Shown: positions 18,401 through 25,193 of the stretch, in pieces
Layout: each line of letters begins with the position of its first letter
Position numbering within the stretch: the first letter of the stretch is position 1
Source of the DNA: Bacteroidales bacterium
GTDB taxonomy: Bacteria; Bacteroidota; Bacteroidia; Bacteroidales; UBA3663
Reading direction: 5' to 3'
NCBI GenBank assembly: GCA_017449065.1
Contig: JAFSKF010000013.1
Coordinates: 1 to 33,045 of the forward strand
DNA: 33,045 bases
The notes under the pieces: generated by a model
The model's input: only the letters and a program-made list of their open reading frames with translations
Told to the model about the DNA's origin: nothing
Database searches by the model: none
Position numbers and translations under genes: made by a program

Positions 18401-18481
18401 TCGCAGACCCTCGAACTGAAGAATCTGATCAGCACGTCGTTGAAACGGATGGTAAAGACTGAAGAGAAAACCGAAGAATAA
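15437..18481 (+). CDS. AsmA-like envelope protein
   Basis: A 1014-aa protein of the AsmA-like family, whose large members (TamB, YhdP, AsmA) form long periplasmic bridges thought to carry lipids to the outer membrane. One N-terminal membrane anchor (about residues 7-30) is followed by the family opening FNKDRLTPLVKQYAAEYVTCETQIGDIEL, here about residues 32-60. Long repetitive beta-strand sequence follows to the end. The C-terminal AsmA_2-like region, about 800-990, includes FQGKAEFHLAGES and the CPLVGGHLGLDIKGNLDDV block. It has no enzyme motif. It follows a small lipoprotein by 9 nt and precedes glyA by 37 nt. Family assignment is good; the lipid-transport role is by analogy. Confidence 0.85.
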   Translation: MRRPVKITLISLCSLLAVLVIAVVAVSQIVFNKDRLTPLVKQYAAEYVTCETQIGDIELTFFSSFPNVAICINDVAIVNPMDDAPNDTVLLIKRLFAKVDVMDYLKNDQITITGFTLEESQANLFVNADSVANYDIVALDDTEETDTTSTSVLDKMSLHNIEIQNLSASFVDLTNQMEARCRGVNLSLDTDASLQMLTGGGDIDLEAGEVYYSDTLNYASIINLKLKKSRLFYDGKDASVNVPQLSIESQEYLLSGDLSLLAKIWGMELENIDLQWKDGHPFLEGTTVLDSSEVTLGDEDLMYISTKRVDVDMPVTSTPELWTTHAKTAIQALSFAMDSEGTLADHLDVATEFTASTDSAFTDFVVKDMKTTVGSQRLEGYAHVNIADTTVTKADVDMTLGSTTLKDVLALVPESYSSALKGILMDARLESTQVKADCEVRESGFALKNAKLKTAVHSLDYSDDTNLSASFDDLTLGIAYPAGTRGNQIEINSVLSGLKVEQADDTSHLEASIPQTTVQTLVRDDVIDGKDPRLALKFDVEHLDARMDDTIQVQTENLKGSADVDMRSIKNCIKIDTKTHLSALTAQVGNSMNGSTGAVGLNLLAVYDEKQQDVLDMLSPEATFTLNDGKFQVEGVPYDILLPEVQASFNKNQATLSRCQLNIGNSDLGLKGVVSNINDYLKEKALLKGELDLTSNCVDADQLMDLVSGFGSDSTEVEEASMEPITADTTVADPFMVPKDVNFVVNTNVKTVTFNENSFNDVKGLLTCDDGILVLEQMGFTSKAADMQLTALYKSPRRNNLFVGWNFHLLNIDIAEMIRLVPEIDTIVPMLSSFQGKAEFHLAGESNLFADYSPKMSTLKAVAAIEGKDLTILDSETFETIKKYLFKESTTNKIDTLSVELAIARKKMTLYPMLVGWDKYEAIIAGNHTIVDAMPFNYNISITKCPLVGGHLGLDIKGNLDDVDNISFKLGSCKYANLYRPEKRNVTQSQTLELKNLISTSLKRMVKTEEKTEE

Positions 18482-18518
18482 TATACACATTATTTAATAT
18501 ATATAAATCTTACTTTGT

Positions 18519-19799
18519 ATGAAACGTGATTCACTCGTTTTTGGCTACATCGCTGAAGAGCGTGCCCGCCAGATGAAAGGTATTGAACTGATTGCGTCGG
18601 AGAACATCGTTAGCGATGAGGTGCTTGAGGCTATGGGGTCTGTTCTGACCAACAAGTATGCAGAAGGCTATCCCGGCAAGCGCTATTATGGCGGTTGTGA
18701 GGTGGTCGATAAAGTGGAGCAGTTGGCTATCGATCGTCTGAAGCAGATTTTCGGTGCCTGCTGGGCCAATGTGCAGCCACACTCCGGAGCACAGGCCAAT
18801 GAGGCTGTCTTGGCTGCTGTGTTGAACCCTGGAGATACTTTTATGGGTCTGAATCTGGCTCATGGCGGACATCTTTCGCACGGTTCTGCCGTAAACAGTT
18901 CCGGCTTGCTCTATCATCCTGTTGCCTATAATCTGAACGAGGCTACCGGTCGCGTTGACTACGATGAGATGGAGCGTCTGGCCAAAGAGAATAAGCCGAA
19001 ACTGATCATCGGTGGCGGTTCTGCCTACAGTCGCGAGTGGGATTATGCCCGTATGCGCAAGATTGCCGATGAGGTGGGCGCTATCCTGATGATCGATATG
19101 GCACACCCAGCCGGTTTGATTGCGGCCGGTTTGCTCGATAACCCGGTGAAGTTCGCACATATTGTTACCACCACTACCCACAAGAGTCTGCGCGGTCCTC
19201 GCGGCGGTGCTATCATGATGGGTGTCGATTTCCCGAATCCGAAGGGCATCAAGACGCCTAAGGGTGAGGTGAAGATGATGTCGGCTTGCCTCGATTCGAG
19301 CGTATTCCCTGGCACTCAGGGCGGACCACTGGAACATGTGATTGCAGCCAAGGCTGTGGCTTTTGGCGAGATTCTGCAGCCGGAGTGGAAGGAATATGCT
19401 ACCCAAGTGAAGAAGAATGCCGCTGTGCTGGCCGACGAATTGAGCAAGCGCGGTTTCAAGATCATTTCGGGCGGTACCGACAACCACTCGATGCTGGTTG
19501 ATCTTCGTAGCAAATATCCAGAGTTGATCGGTAAGGTGGCCGAGAAGGCTTTGGTGGCTGCTGATATCACCGCCAATAAGAATATGGTTCCGTTCGATAG
19601 CCGTTCGGCATTCCAGACCTCTGGTATCCGTTTGGGTACACCAGCCATCACCACCCGTGGTGCCAATGAAGACCTGATGGTGAAGATTGCCGCCTGGATT
19701 GAGGAAGTGCTCAACGATCCGGAGAATGAGGCTGTCATTGCCAAGGTTCGTGGCGAGGTGAATGCCACAATGGCTAACTATCCGTTGTTTGCTTATTGA
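18519..19799 (+). CDS. glyA: serine hydroxymethyltransferase
   Basis: A 426-aa pyridoxal-phosphate enzyme converting serine and tetrahydrofolate to glycine and methylene-tetrahydrofolate, the main source of one-carbon units. It starts with the conserved [19 protein letters not shown] (23-41), [17 protein letters not shown] follows, and the PLP lysine Lys222 lies in [15 protein letters not shown]. The C-terminal TPAITTRG block is intact. Length is normal. The leader before the ATG is very AT-rich (18481-18518). A TACTTTG just before the ATG is too close to act as its promoter, so expression probably comes from the AsmA operon or an unseen site. A long antisense open frame across the gene is a shadow. 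Confidence 0.96.
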   Translation: MKRDSLVFGYIAEERARQMKGIELIASENIVSDEVLEAMGSVLTNKYAEGYPGKRYYGGCEVVDKVEQLAIDRLKQIFGACWANVQPHSGAQANEAVLAAVLNPGDTFMGLNLAHGGHLSHGSAVNSSGLLYHPVAYNLNEATGRVDYDEMERLAKENKPKLIIGGGSAYSREWDYARMRKIADEVGAILMIDMAHPAGLIAAGLLDNPVKFAHIVTTTTHKSLRGPRGGAIMMGVDFPNPKGIKTPKGEVKMMSACLDSSVFPGTQGGPLEHVIAAKAVAFGEILQPEWKEYATQVKKNAAVLADELSKRGFKIISGGTDNHSMLVDLRSKYPELIGKVAEKALVAADITANKNMVPFDSRSAFQTSGIRLGTPAITTRGANEDLMVKIAAWIEEVLNDPENEAVIAKVRGEVNATMANYPLFAY

Positions 19800-19842
19800 T
19801 TTCCCGTTCTTTGTCCCGTAGCGAAAACCTCTTGACGCAAGC

Positions 19843-20244
19843 ATGAAATGGTTAATGTTCCTGTTATCGGTTTTTCTGACGGCTTTGTTAAGCTGTGCCG
19901 GAACGATGATGGAACCCGAGGTGCTGACCCCGGTAGGCAATGTAGCTGTTTGTGAGGAGACCTTCGCTTCGGATGAAGAACAGAGTGGGCGTCGTAACGA
20001 GGCTTTGTTAGCCGATGCCCACGATATTTCCCATATTTGCAATACCCGTCCGCAACGTCTTTCCCCGACCTTTTCTTCCCGGTCGGGAAAGCGTGTGGAC
20101 GGGCAGTTTGTTGCCGCCCGACAGCAGCATGTTAAACCCTTAAATCTTCTTCATGATGGGAGACGCAGACAGGAAACTGCGCCATTCCACGTGGTCGCCT
20201 CGTGCGATTATTACGTCTTCGTACTGAGGCGGATCCTTTGTTAG
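19843..20244 (+). CDS. hypothetical exported protein
   Basis: A 133-aa protein I do not recognise. The N-terminus MKWLMFLLSVFLTALLSCAG is a clear export signal with a weak lipobox (LLSC, cysteine 18). The rest is hydrophilic and rich in Arg, His, Ser and Pro (for example NTRPQRLSPTFSSRSGKR at about 67-84), with no visible domain, and ends in the odd hydrophobic tail CDYYVFVLRRILC. The reading frame is free of stops for 400 nt and starts 43 nt after glyA. I have a vague impression that small orphan proteins with similar tails recur in Bacteroidales, but I cannot verify it. It could be a spurious frame; the signal peptide is the best argument that it is real. Confidence 0.5.
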   Translation: MKWLMFLLSVFLTALLSCAGTMMEPEVLTPVGNVAVCEETFASDEEQSGRRNEALLADAHDISHICNTRPQRLSPTFSSRSGKRVDGQFVAARQQHVKPLNLLHDGRRRQETAPFHVVASCDYYVFVLRRILC

Positions 20245-20302
20245 TTGGGTGTTTTCAGAGAATTATTATTTCATTTTATTCACTAAAACACCAATCAGAT
20301 TT

Positions 20303-20698
20303 ATGTCAAGCATTAAGGATTTGGAAATGGCAAAGGCCATCTCCACTATGTATTGTATCAATATCGTCAAGTCTTGCTTCGGTCTTTGCAAGAAGTACAT
20401 TTATACGCCTACCGGCAGTCGTATCAGGGCTGTAGTCCGGGTCTATTCGCCCGAGGAAGGTGCCCGTACGGAAAAGCTCTTGGCAATGCCGCTTAATAAA
20501 CTGGAAGCTGAAATCAGCGAAAAGGGGAAACCCGTCACCACCGCTGTCGGCCAATATCGTTTGGAGGCATGTGTCAGCGACGACCACCGTTTCTGTGCCG
20601 TGCAGCTTTTCCGGTTCTACGATTTGTTGTATCATCCGGTAGGCGAGCCTCGTTTCTTCGAGGCCGATGCCGCAGAGATTGTTGCTAAACTCTTATAA
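20303..20698 (+). CDS. conserved-looking small protein upstream of permease
   Basis: A 131-aa protein I do not recognise. The start at 20303 (MSSIKDLEMAKAISTMYCIN) is preferred over an in-frame ATG at 20249, because the extra 18 residues look like translated leader. It has no signal peptide or membrane span. It contains six cysteines, including a CINIVKSCFGLC cluster near residues 18-29 that could bind metal. The second half is an alpha/beta-like stretch (VRVYSPEEGARTEKLLAMPL ... AVQLFRFYDLLYHPVGEPRFF). It ends 14 nt before the SLC13 permease gene, which suggests co-transcription and possibly a linked role. No function can be assigned from sequence alone. Confidence 0.65.
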   Translation: MSSIKDLEMAKAISTMYCINIVKSCFGLCKKYIYTPTGSRIRAVVRVYSPEEGARTEKLLAMPLNKLEAEISEKGKPVTTAVGQYRLEACVSDDHRFCAVQLFRFYDLLYHPVGEPRFFEADAAEIVAKLL

Positions 20699-20712
20699 TC
20701 TTATTTTCCTTT

Positions 20713-22563
20713 ATGAATTTCACACTGATTGTCTTGGCCGTTACGGCATTGCTTTTCGCATTCAATAAGGTGCGTTCTGATATTGTGGCCCTGTGTGCCC
20801 TCATTGCTCTGCTTTTGGGTGGTATTCTCTCGCCTGCCGAGGCGCTGACGGGCTTTTCTAATTCTGTCGTTATCATGATGGCAGGACTGTTTATCGTTAG
20901 TGGAGGTATCGTGCAGACGGGACTGGCCAAGATGGTTAGTGCCCGCTTGATGAAGCTTGCAGGAACGTCGGAACTCCGACTGTTCCTGCTTGTTATGCTG
21001 GTGACGGGCTTCACGGGAGCCTTTATTTCGAACACGGGAGTGGTTGCCCTGATGCTGCCGATTGTCGTTTCGATGGCCAATACGGCAGGGGTCAGTCCCC
21101 GGCGACTGCTCATGCCGCTGGCTTTTGCCAGTGCGCTGGGTATCATGACACTGATCAGCACGCCGCCAAACCTCGTGATCGACGAAACCTTACGCGAAGC
21201 CGGTTTCGAGGGTTTGAGCTTCTTTTCGTTCCTGCCGGTAGGCCTGATCTGTCTGGCGGTGGGTATCGTTGTCCTGTTGCCTTTGTCCAAATGGCTGTTG
21301 AACGAAAAACATCCTGAAGAAAAGGAGACACGTCGGAAGGGCAAATCGCTTGGACAACTGGTGCGCGAATACGGCTTTGCCGAAAGTGTCAGCAGGGCAG
21401 TGGTCGGCAAAGCCTCTCCGGTTATCGGACAGACCATTGCCGAACTGAACATCCGTCAGCGTTACGGGCTCACGGTTTTGGAAGTGCGTCGCGAAAAGAA
21501 CCGTTTCCCTCCTTTTGTGGGTGTGGGCGATAAGTTCCGCGATATTTCGCAGACGGTGGCAATGCCCGATGTCCGTTTGCAGGAAGGCGATATCATCTAT
21601 CTGTCTGGGACCGAAGATCAGGCAGCACGCTTTGCCAAAGAAGGCGGGCTTACGCTTTCGTTCGAAGGGAAGGGGTTGGACTTCTACAACATCGGTATGG
21701 CGGAGATTGTCTTGTTGCGACAGTCGAAGTTCGTCGGCGTCAAGCTGAGCGAAGCCGGATTTCGTTCGAAATACAGCATCAATGTGCTGGGAGTGCGTCG
21801 TGGGGGTAGTTATCTGCTCGAGAACCTGCCCGAGGTGAAAATGCAGTCGGGTGATGTGCTGTTGGTGCAGGGTACGTGGAATAACATCGGGCGTCTCTCG
21901 AACGATGAAGAGCATTGGGTGGTTTTAGGACAGCCGTTGGAAGAGGCAGCTCGTGTCACCTTCGACTACAAGGCACCATTGGCAGCACTGATTATGATTG
22001 CCATGATTTGCATGATGGTCTCCGATTTCATCCCTGTAGCGCCCGTCACCGCTGTGCTCATTGCTGCTGTTTCGATGATTCTGTCTGGGTGCTTCCGTAG
22101 CGTGGAGGCAGCCTATAAGACCATCAACTGGGAAACCATTATTCTGATTGCTGCTATGTTGCCGATGTCGGTCGCCTTAGAGAAAACCGGAGCCTCCGAC
22201 TATGTGGCGCAAGCGCTTGTAGGCAGTCTGGGCAGCATGGGACCTTTTGCCCTGCTGGCAGGTCTGTATTTCACCACCTCCCTCTTGACGATGTTTATTT
22301 CCAATACGGCTACGGCAGTGCTGATGGCTCCCATTGCCCTGGCTTCTGCTCAGTCGGCGGGAATCAGTCCGGTGCCGTTGCTTTTTGCGGTGGCAGTAAG
22401 TGCCAGCATGTGCTTCGCTTCTCCTTTCAGCACGCCGCCTAATGCGCTTGTGATGAAGGCTGGACGCTACACCTTTATGGATTTTATCAAGGTGGGTCTG
22501 CCTTTACAGATTTTCATGGGCATTGTGATGATTATCGTTTTGCCGCTGCTGTTCCCATTCTGA
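20713..22563 (+). CDS. SLC13/DASS family permease with two RCK-C domains
   Basis: A 616-aa inner-membrane transporter of the divalent anion:sodium symporter (SLC13) superfamily. The N-terminal membrane half contains the SNT ligand motif at 106-108 (GAFISNTGVVALM) and STPPN at 149-153. The C-terminal half repeats both (FISNTATAVLM and FSTPPNALVMKAG), the inverted-repeat layout of this fold. Between the halves, residues 215-395 hold two soluble TrkA-C (RCK-C) domains, which in relatives are thought to sense a ligand and gate transport. The substrate cannot be read from sequence; sulfate, dicarboxylates and other anions are possible. It follows a 131-aa unknown gene by 14 nt and ends at a strong hairpin. 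Confidence 0.88.
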   Translation: MNFTLIVLAVTALLFAFNKVRSDIVALCALIALLLGGILSPAEALTGFSNSVVIMMAGLFIVSGGIVQTGLAKMVSARLMKLAGTSELRLFLLVMLVTGFTGAFISNTGVVALMLPIVVSMANTAGVSPRRLLMPLAFASALGIMTLISTPPNLVIDETLREAGFEGLSFFSFLPVGLICLAVGIVVLLPLSKWLLNEKHPEEKETRRKGKSLGQLVREYGFAESVSRAVVGKASPVIGQTIAELNIRQRYGLTVLEVRREKNRFPPFVGVGDKFRDISQTVAMPDVRLQEGDIIYLSGTEDQAARFAKEGGLTLSFEGKGLDFYNIGMAEIVLLRQSKFVGVKLSEAGFRSKYSINVLGVRRGGSYLLENLPEVKMQSGDVLLVQGTWNNIGRLSNDEEHWVVLGQPLEEAARVTFDYKAPLAALIMIAMICMMVSDFIPVAPVTAVLIAAVSMILSGCFRSVEAAYKTINWETIILIAAMLPMSVALEKTGASDYVAQALVGSLGSMGPFALLAGLYFTTSLLTMFISNTATAVLMAPIALASAQSAGISPVPLLFAVAVSASMCFASPFSTPPNALVMKAGRYTFMDFIKVGLPLQIFMGIVMIIVLPLLFPF

Positions 22564-22610
22564 TAATGAAAAACATCCCGACCTTCATGGGCCGGGATGT
22601 TTTTCATTAT
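22563..22610. terminator. 18-bp perfect hairpin terminator
   Basis: Bases 22563-22580 pair perfectly with 22593-22610 around a 12-nt loop. Each arm contains the core AAAAACATCCCG or its complement, so the stem is followed within itself by U-rich sequence on either strand. It begins at the last base of the permease stop codon and also lies downstream of the minus-strand microprotein gene, so it is probably used from both sides. Confidence 0.8.
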
Positions 22611-22657
22611 AATCTGGAGTTTAAAACTCCTATCTTTTCTGTCTCTAAGACCGAGTA

Positions 22658-22825
22658 TTACTCGTCGTCGCTCCAGAGGGAGTTGCGATAGCTACTGGCC
22701 TCAATGGTTGCAGATCCGTTATAATCGCTGCCGACGCCAAGAGTTCTATCTCCTGATGCTGCAATAATACCCTGAAGTTTTACACTTACTACTTCAGTTT
22801 TTGGGCAAATATATGTTCTTTTCAT
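22658..22825 (-). CDS. 55-aa microprotein downstream of secreted protein
   Basis: An open frame too short for standard gene callers: ATG at 22825-22823, TAA at 22660-22658. It begins MKRTYICPKTEVVSVKLQG, continues with a small-residue middle (IIAASGDRTLGVGSDYNG) and ends in an acidic tail (RNSLWSDDE). An AGGAG ribosome binding site lies 8 nt before the ATG, rare in this phylum and strong support for translation. It begins 18 bp after the stop of the large secreted protein gene, so the two are probably one transcript. The opening MKxxYxxPxxEVVxVxLxG is, from memory, a recurring pattern among tiny Prevotella and Bacteroides proteins of unknown role. No signal peptide is visible. A leader-plus-core peptide is conceivable but unproven. 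Confidence 0.7.
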   Translation of the reverse strand: MKRTYICPKTEVVSVKLQGIIAASGDRTLGVGSDYNGSATIEASSYRNSLWSDDE

Positions 22826-22843
22826 AACTGTATTCTCCTATTG

Positions 22844-24638
22844 TTATTTCATGATTACTTTCTTACCATTCACGATGTAAAGACCCTTGGTTGCCTTTGC
22901 TACGCGCTGACCTGCGAGGTTGTAATAACCATTAGCCTCTGGCTCTGAAACTTGTACTGTTTCAATACCGGTTTCTTCCTGGTCTGCAAAGACAATCTTC
23001 AAGGCTCCCGCTTCTGAAGTACCTGCGTTCAGATAAGCCTTACCAGCTGGGATGGTTGCACCATGCGTTTTGAGACTTTGGAACTCAGCAGTTCCTCCAT
23101 TGTTTACCAAAACATACAGATTTGCATTGGTTGTAAGAGCCATTTCGGATGTACAACCGACAAGCAGGTTGCTTGCAGAAATATCTGTGCCTGAAGCAAC
23201 GACAGGAATATTGTATGGTGTTGATGCTGTACCAGCCAAAATCAATCCAGTACCTGCAGCAACTGCTTCATCCGACTTCGCTGTCAAAGTTACGGTATTG
23301 TCTCCGATGGCATCCGAAGCGACATAATAAGCCGTCAAACCATATGGAAGATTAGTCAAATCCAAAGGATAAGCGCTTGCAAAGGTGGTATAACCAGTAG
23401 AGCCGATGGTGGCAGAAACAGATAAATCTCCAGTTCTACGAATCAACACATAATCGAAGCCCAAAGAGTTTTGGAATTTTTCCGTATAATAAGGACCACC
23501 TACTCTAACAGTAGTACCAGCTAATGCATTGAAAAAACAAGTCCGGATTCCCAAACTACCGTTCTTTGCTATCTGTGCAATAGATGCTGTCCCTTCTGCG
23601 GGATAAACTTCAAGGCTTGATTTGCTATTTCTTGAAACAACATTTGTTTCTAATTCATACACACCGGTTTCTGAAATGGATACAGATGTTGGCCCTGCAT
23701 AATAGTCCACATAAGTACCTCCGGAACAAGATGCAGAGGACATATTTTGGCTACTAGTTATGGCTTCTGCTTCCTTAAAATAGATTATACTTTCATCTGC
23801 TGTATAGGTGATAGTTGGATTTGGATTGAGTGATGTAGCCTCAACACTAAAATTGTTAGTCGATGGGCAAGTGTACCAAACATCATCAATTTGGAAAGCA
23901 CGAGGATATGAAACCGTTACTGCTTCAGTGCTTGTGCCAGATGCAATCGTCTTCAGTTCGTCACCACCTGCACTAACAGCTTTTACGGTATAATCAAAGG
24001 ATGATGCTGTGTACTCATAAGAATAAGAAACAGAACTCAGAGCATTAGACTGATTACTGGCCCATGAATAAGCCTCAACAATTGTAGCATTGCTTACAGA
24101 TGTAGAAATATTAGTTCCACTTAACCCTGTTTGAGTAACACTTTCTCCATCATGATAGGTTATTGTGTAACTATATTTACCATTGACACGGTCGAGAATG
24201 AATAAAACATGAGAAGAAGCACTCATTAAATTTGAATTATTTGTGCCTCCATTAACGCGAACATACGTACCATCTGTTGTTCCATAACGCATAATGATTC
24301 CATCCGTATTATATGTAGTCTTGCTGGAACCATTAGCATTTGTTCCTCTTGTATTTTTATCGCCGATACCGATAATTAATCGACCGCTAATCACGACGTC
24401 AAATTCCAATGTGACAGATGTGGCACTGGCAATATTATCAAGACCGCTTAAATCAGCTACCGCCAGGGCATAACCATTGCCTGCATCATTTGCCGTAGTA
24501 AATGTGCCATCCGCATAAGTACTTCGACTTTTAGCTTCAAAAGCGATGGAACCTGAATAGGTTTCCGCCCACAAATCTACCCCCCCCCACGCAGAATGCT
24601 GCTGCAACGAGGAGCGTCTTCAGTAATTGTTTTTTCAT
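22844..24638 (-). CDS. large secreted protein, frameshifted at a poly-G tract
   Basis: The natural ATG at 24638 opens the Prevotella-style signal MKKQLLKTLLVAAAFC, but a run of nine G (24588-24580) shifts the frame and the product stops after 31 residues. With eight G the frame continues GGVDLWAETYSGSIAF to a 597-aa exported protein ending at 22844; without repair only a leaderless frame from TTG 24607 remains. Domains in order: a lectin-like beta-sandwich (about 25-215), a Prevotella-type module with SVSYPRAFQIDDVWYT-like sequence (about 215-410), the recurrent GYTTFASAYPLDLTNLPYGL module (about 415-550), and a short C-terminal tail NGYYNLAGQRVAKATKGLY...VIMK resembling a sorting tail. Likely a surface or secreted binding protein. 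The break may be phase variation or a sequencing error. Confidence 0.75.
24580..24588 (-). repeat. nine-G homopolymer in signal peptide coding region
   Basis: Nine consecutive C on the plus strand (G on the coding strand) lie 51 bases into the coding region of the secreted protein. Eight G gives an intact gene and nine gives a 31-codon product. Tracts of this length are prone to slipped-strand change in replication and also to base-calling error. Confidence 0.85.
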
Positions 24639-24843
24639 TTGTTTTTGGTTTGTTAGATCTGTTAATTAATATTGGAATAAACTCTGAAATATTATCAAAA
24701 AGGGATTATCGGATGGACTAATCAATGGTGTCGTCTTAAGGCATACCGATTTTGAGGAGTACCGATAACTTCTGCGGATAGCAATTGCTAATCCTCAACG
24801 GAATAACCCGCTATTGGGAACGGGTGTAATCTTGCTTCAAATT
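24639..24843 (-). promoter_or_regulatory. long structured 5' leader of the secreted protein gene
   Basis: About 200 nt lie between the predicted start of transcription (about 24843) and the ATG at 24638. No open frame of note is seen. Inverted repeats include ACCCG/CGGGT (24806-24825, 10-nt loop) and the near-palindrome GGATAGCAATTGCTAATCC (24776-24794). TACCGAT is repeated at 24744 and 24760. The layout suggests RNA-level control, but I do not recognise a known riboswitch. Confidence 0.4.
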
Positions 24844-24849
24844 CGAGTG

Positions 24850-24881
24850 CAAAGTTAGGTATTTATTTTTTCACGTGCAAA
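24850..24881 (-). promoter_or_regulatory. promoter of the secreted protein-microprotein operon
   Basis: On the minus strand TAACTTTG (24857-24850) is preceded after 20 bp by TTTG (24881-24878), matching the Bacteroidota consensus. It lies about 210 nt upstream of the ATG at 24638. Confidence 0.65.
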
Positions 24882-24982
24882 ATATTTGTCCGAAAAAATG
24901 CGCATTCTTGTAAAAATTCCATAAATTCCAATAAAAAATACTGCAAACCGGCCAAGCTATTGCCGATTTGAAGAGTCGTTTG

Positions 24983-25042
24983 CTGCCCAACAGGAGAAAT
25001 TTTGTTCCCCAGTTGGGTAGTAATTTTTTTCCAGTTGGGTAG
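24983..25042. repeat. CCAGTTGGGTAG repeats
   Basis: CCAGTTGGGTAG occurs twice on the plus strand (25009-25020 and 25031-25042). An imperfect inverted copy, CTGCCCAACAGG, lies at 24983-24994 (10 of 12 bases match) and can form a hairpin with the first direct copy. The surrounding 24882-25193 holds no convincing gene; two short overlapping minus-strand frames merely translate these repeats. Confidence 0.55.
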
Positions 25043-25107
25043 CAAAAATACCTCAGTATAGGCATGAGAAAATCAGAGTAAAAAGAATGGTGATTTTACA
25101 CCCTATT

Positions 25108-25170
25108 TTTGAATCGATTCAAATGATCGATTGACCCGATTCAAATGATTGATTGAATCGATTCAAATAC
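25108..25170. repeat. 22-bp tandem repeats with TTGAATCGATTCAA palindromes
   Basis: GATTCAAAT starts at 25116, 25138 and 25160, an exact 22-bp step, with units of the form GATTCAAATGATYGATTGA. The palindrome TTGAATCGATTCAA occurs at 25109-25122 (extended to 16 bp) and 25153-25166, 44 bp apart, i.e. two units. The array lies just downstream of the M16 protease gene on its strand. It could be an operator-like cluster or a replication-slippage product. Confidence 0.65.
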
Positions 25171-25193
25171 TTTCGCGAATTGGCCAGTATTTC

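Noticed and set aside
18511..18518. TACTTTG just before glyA as a promoter
   Set aside because: It directly abuts the ATG and has the wrong internal spacing.
18531..20042. 503-aa open frame on the minus strand across glyA
   Set aside because: Antisense shadow of a certain glyA gene; the translation is low in hydrophobic pattern and has no domain.
22844..24607. Secreted protein starting at the in-frame TTG 24607
   Set aside because: That start would remove the signal peptide; the ATG at 24638 in the shifted frame gives a proper one once a single G is removed.
24863..25065. Two overlapping 60-64-aa minus-strand frames
   Set aside because: They overlap the secreted protein promoter and the CCAGTTGGGTAG repeats; no start signal or homology pattern.
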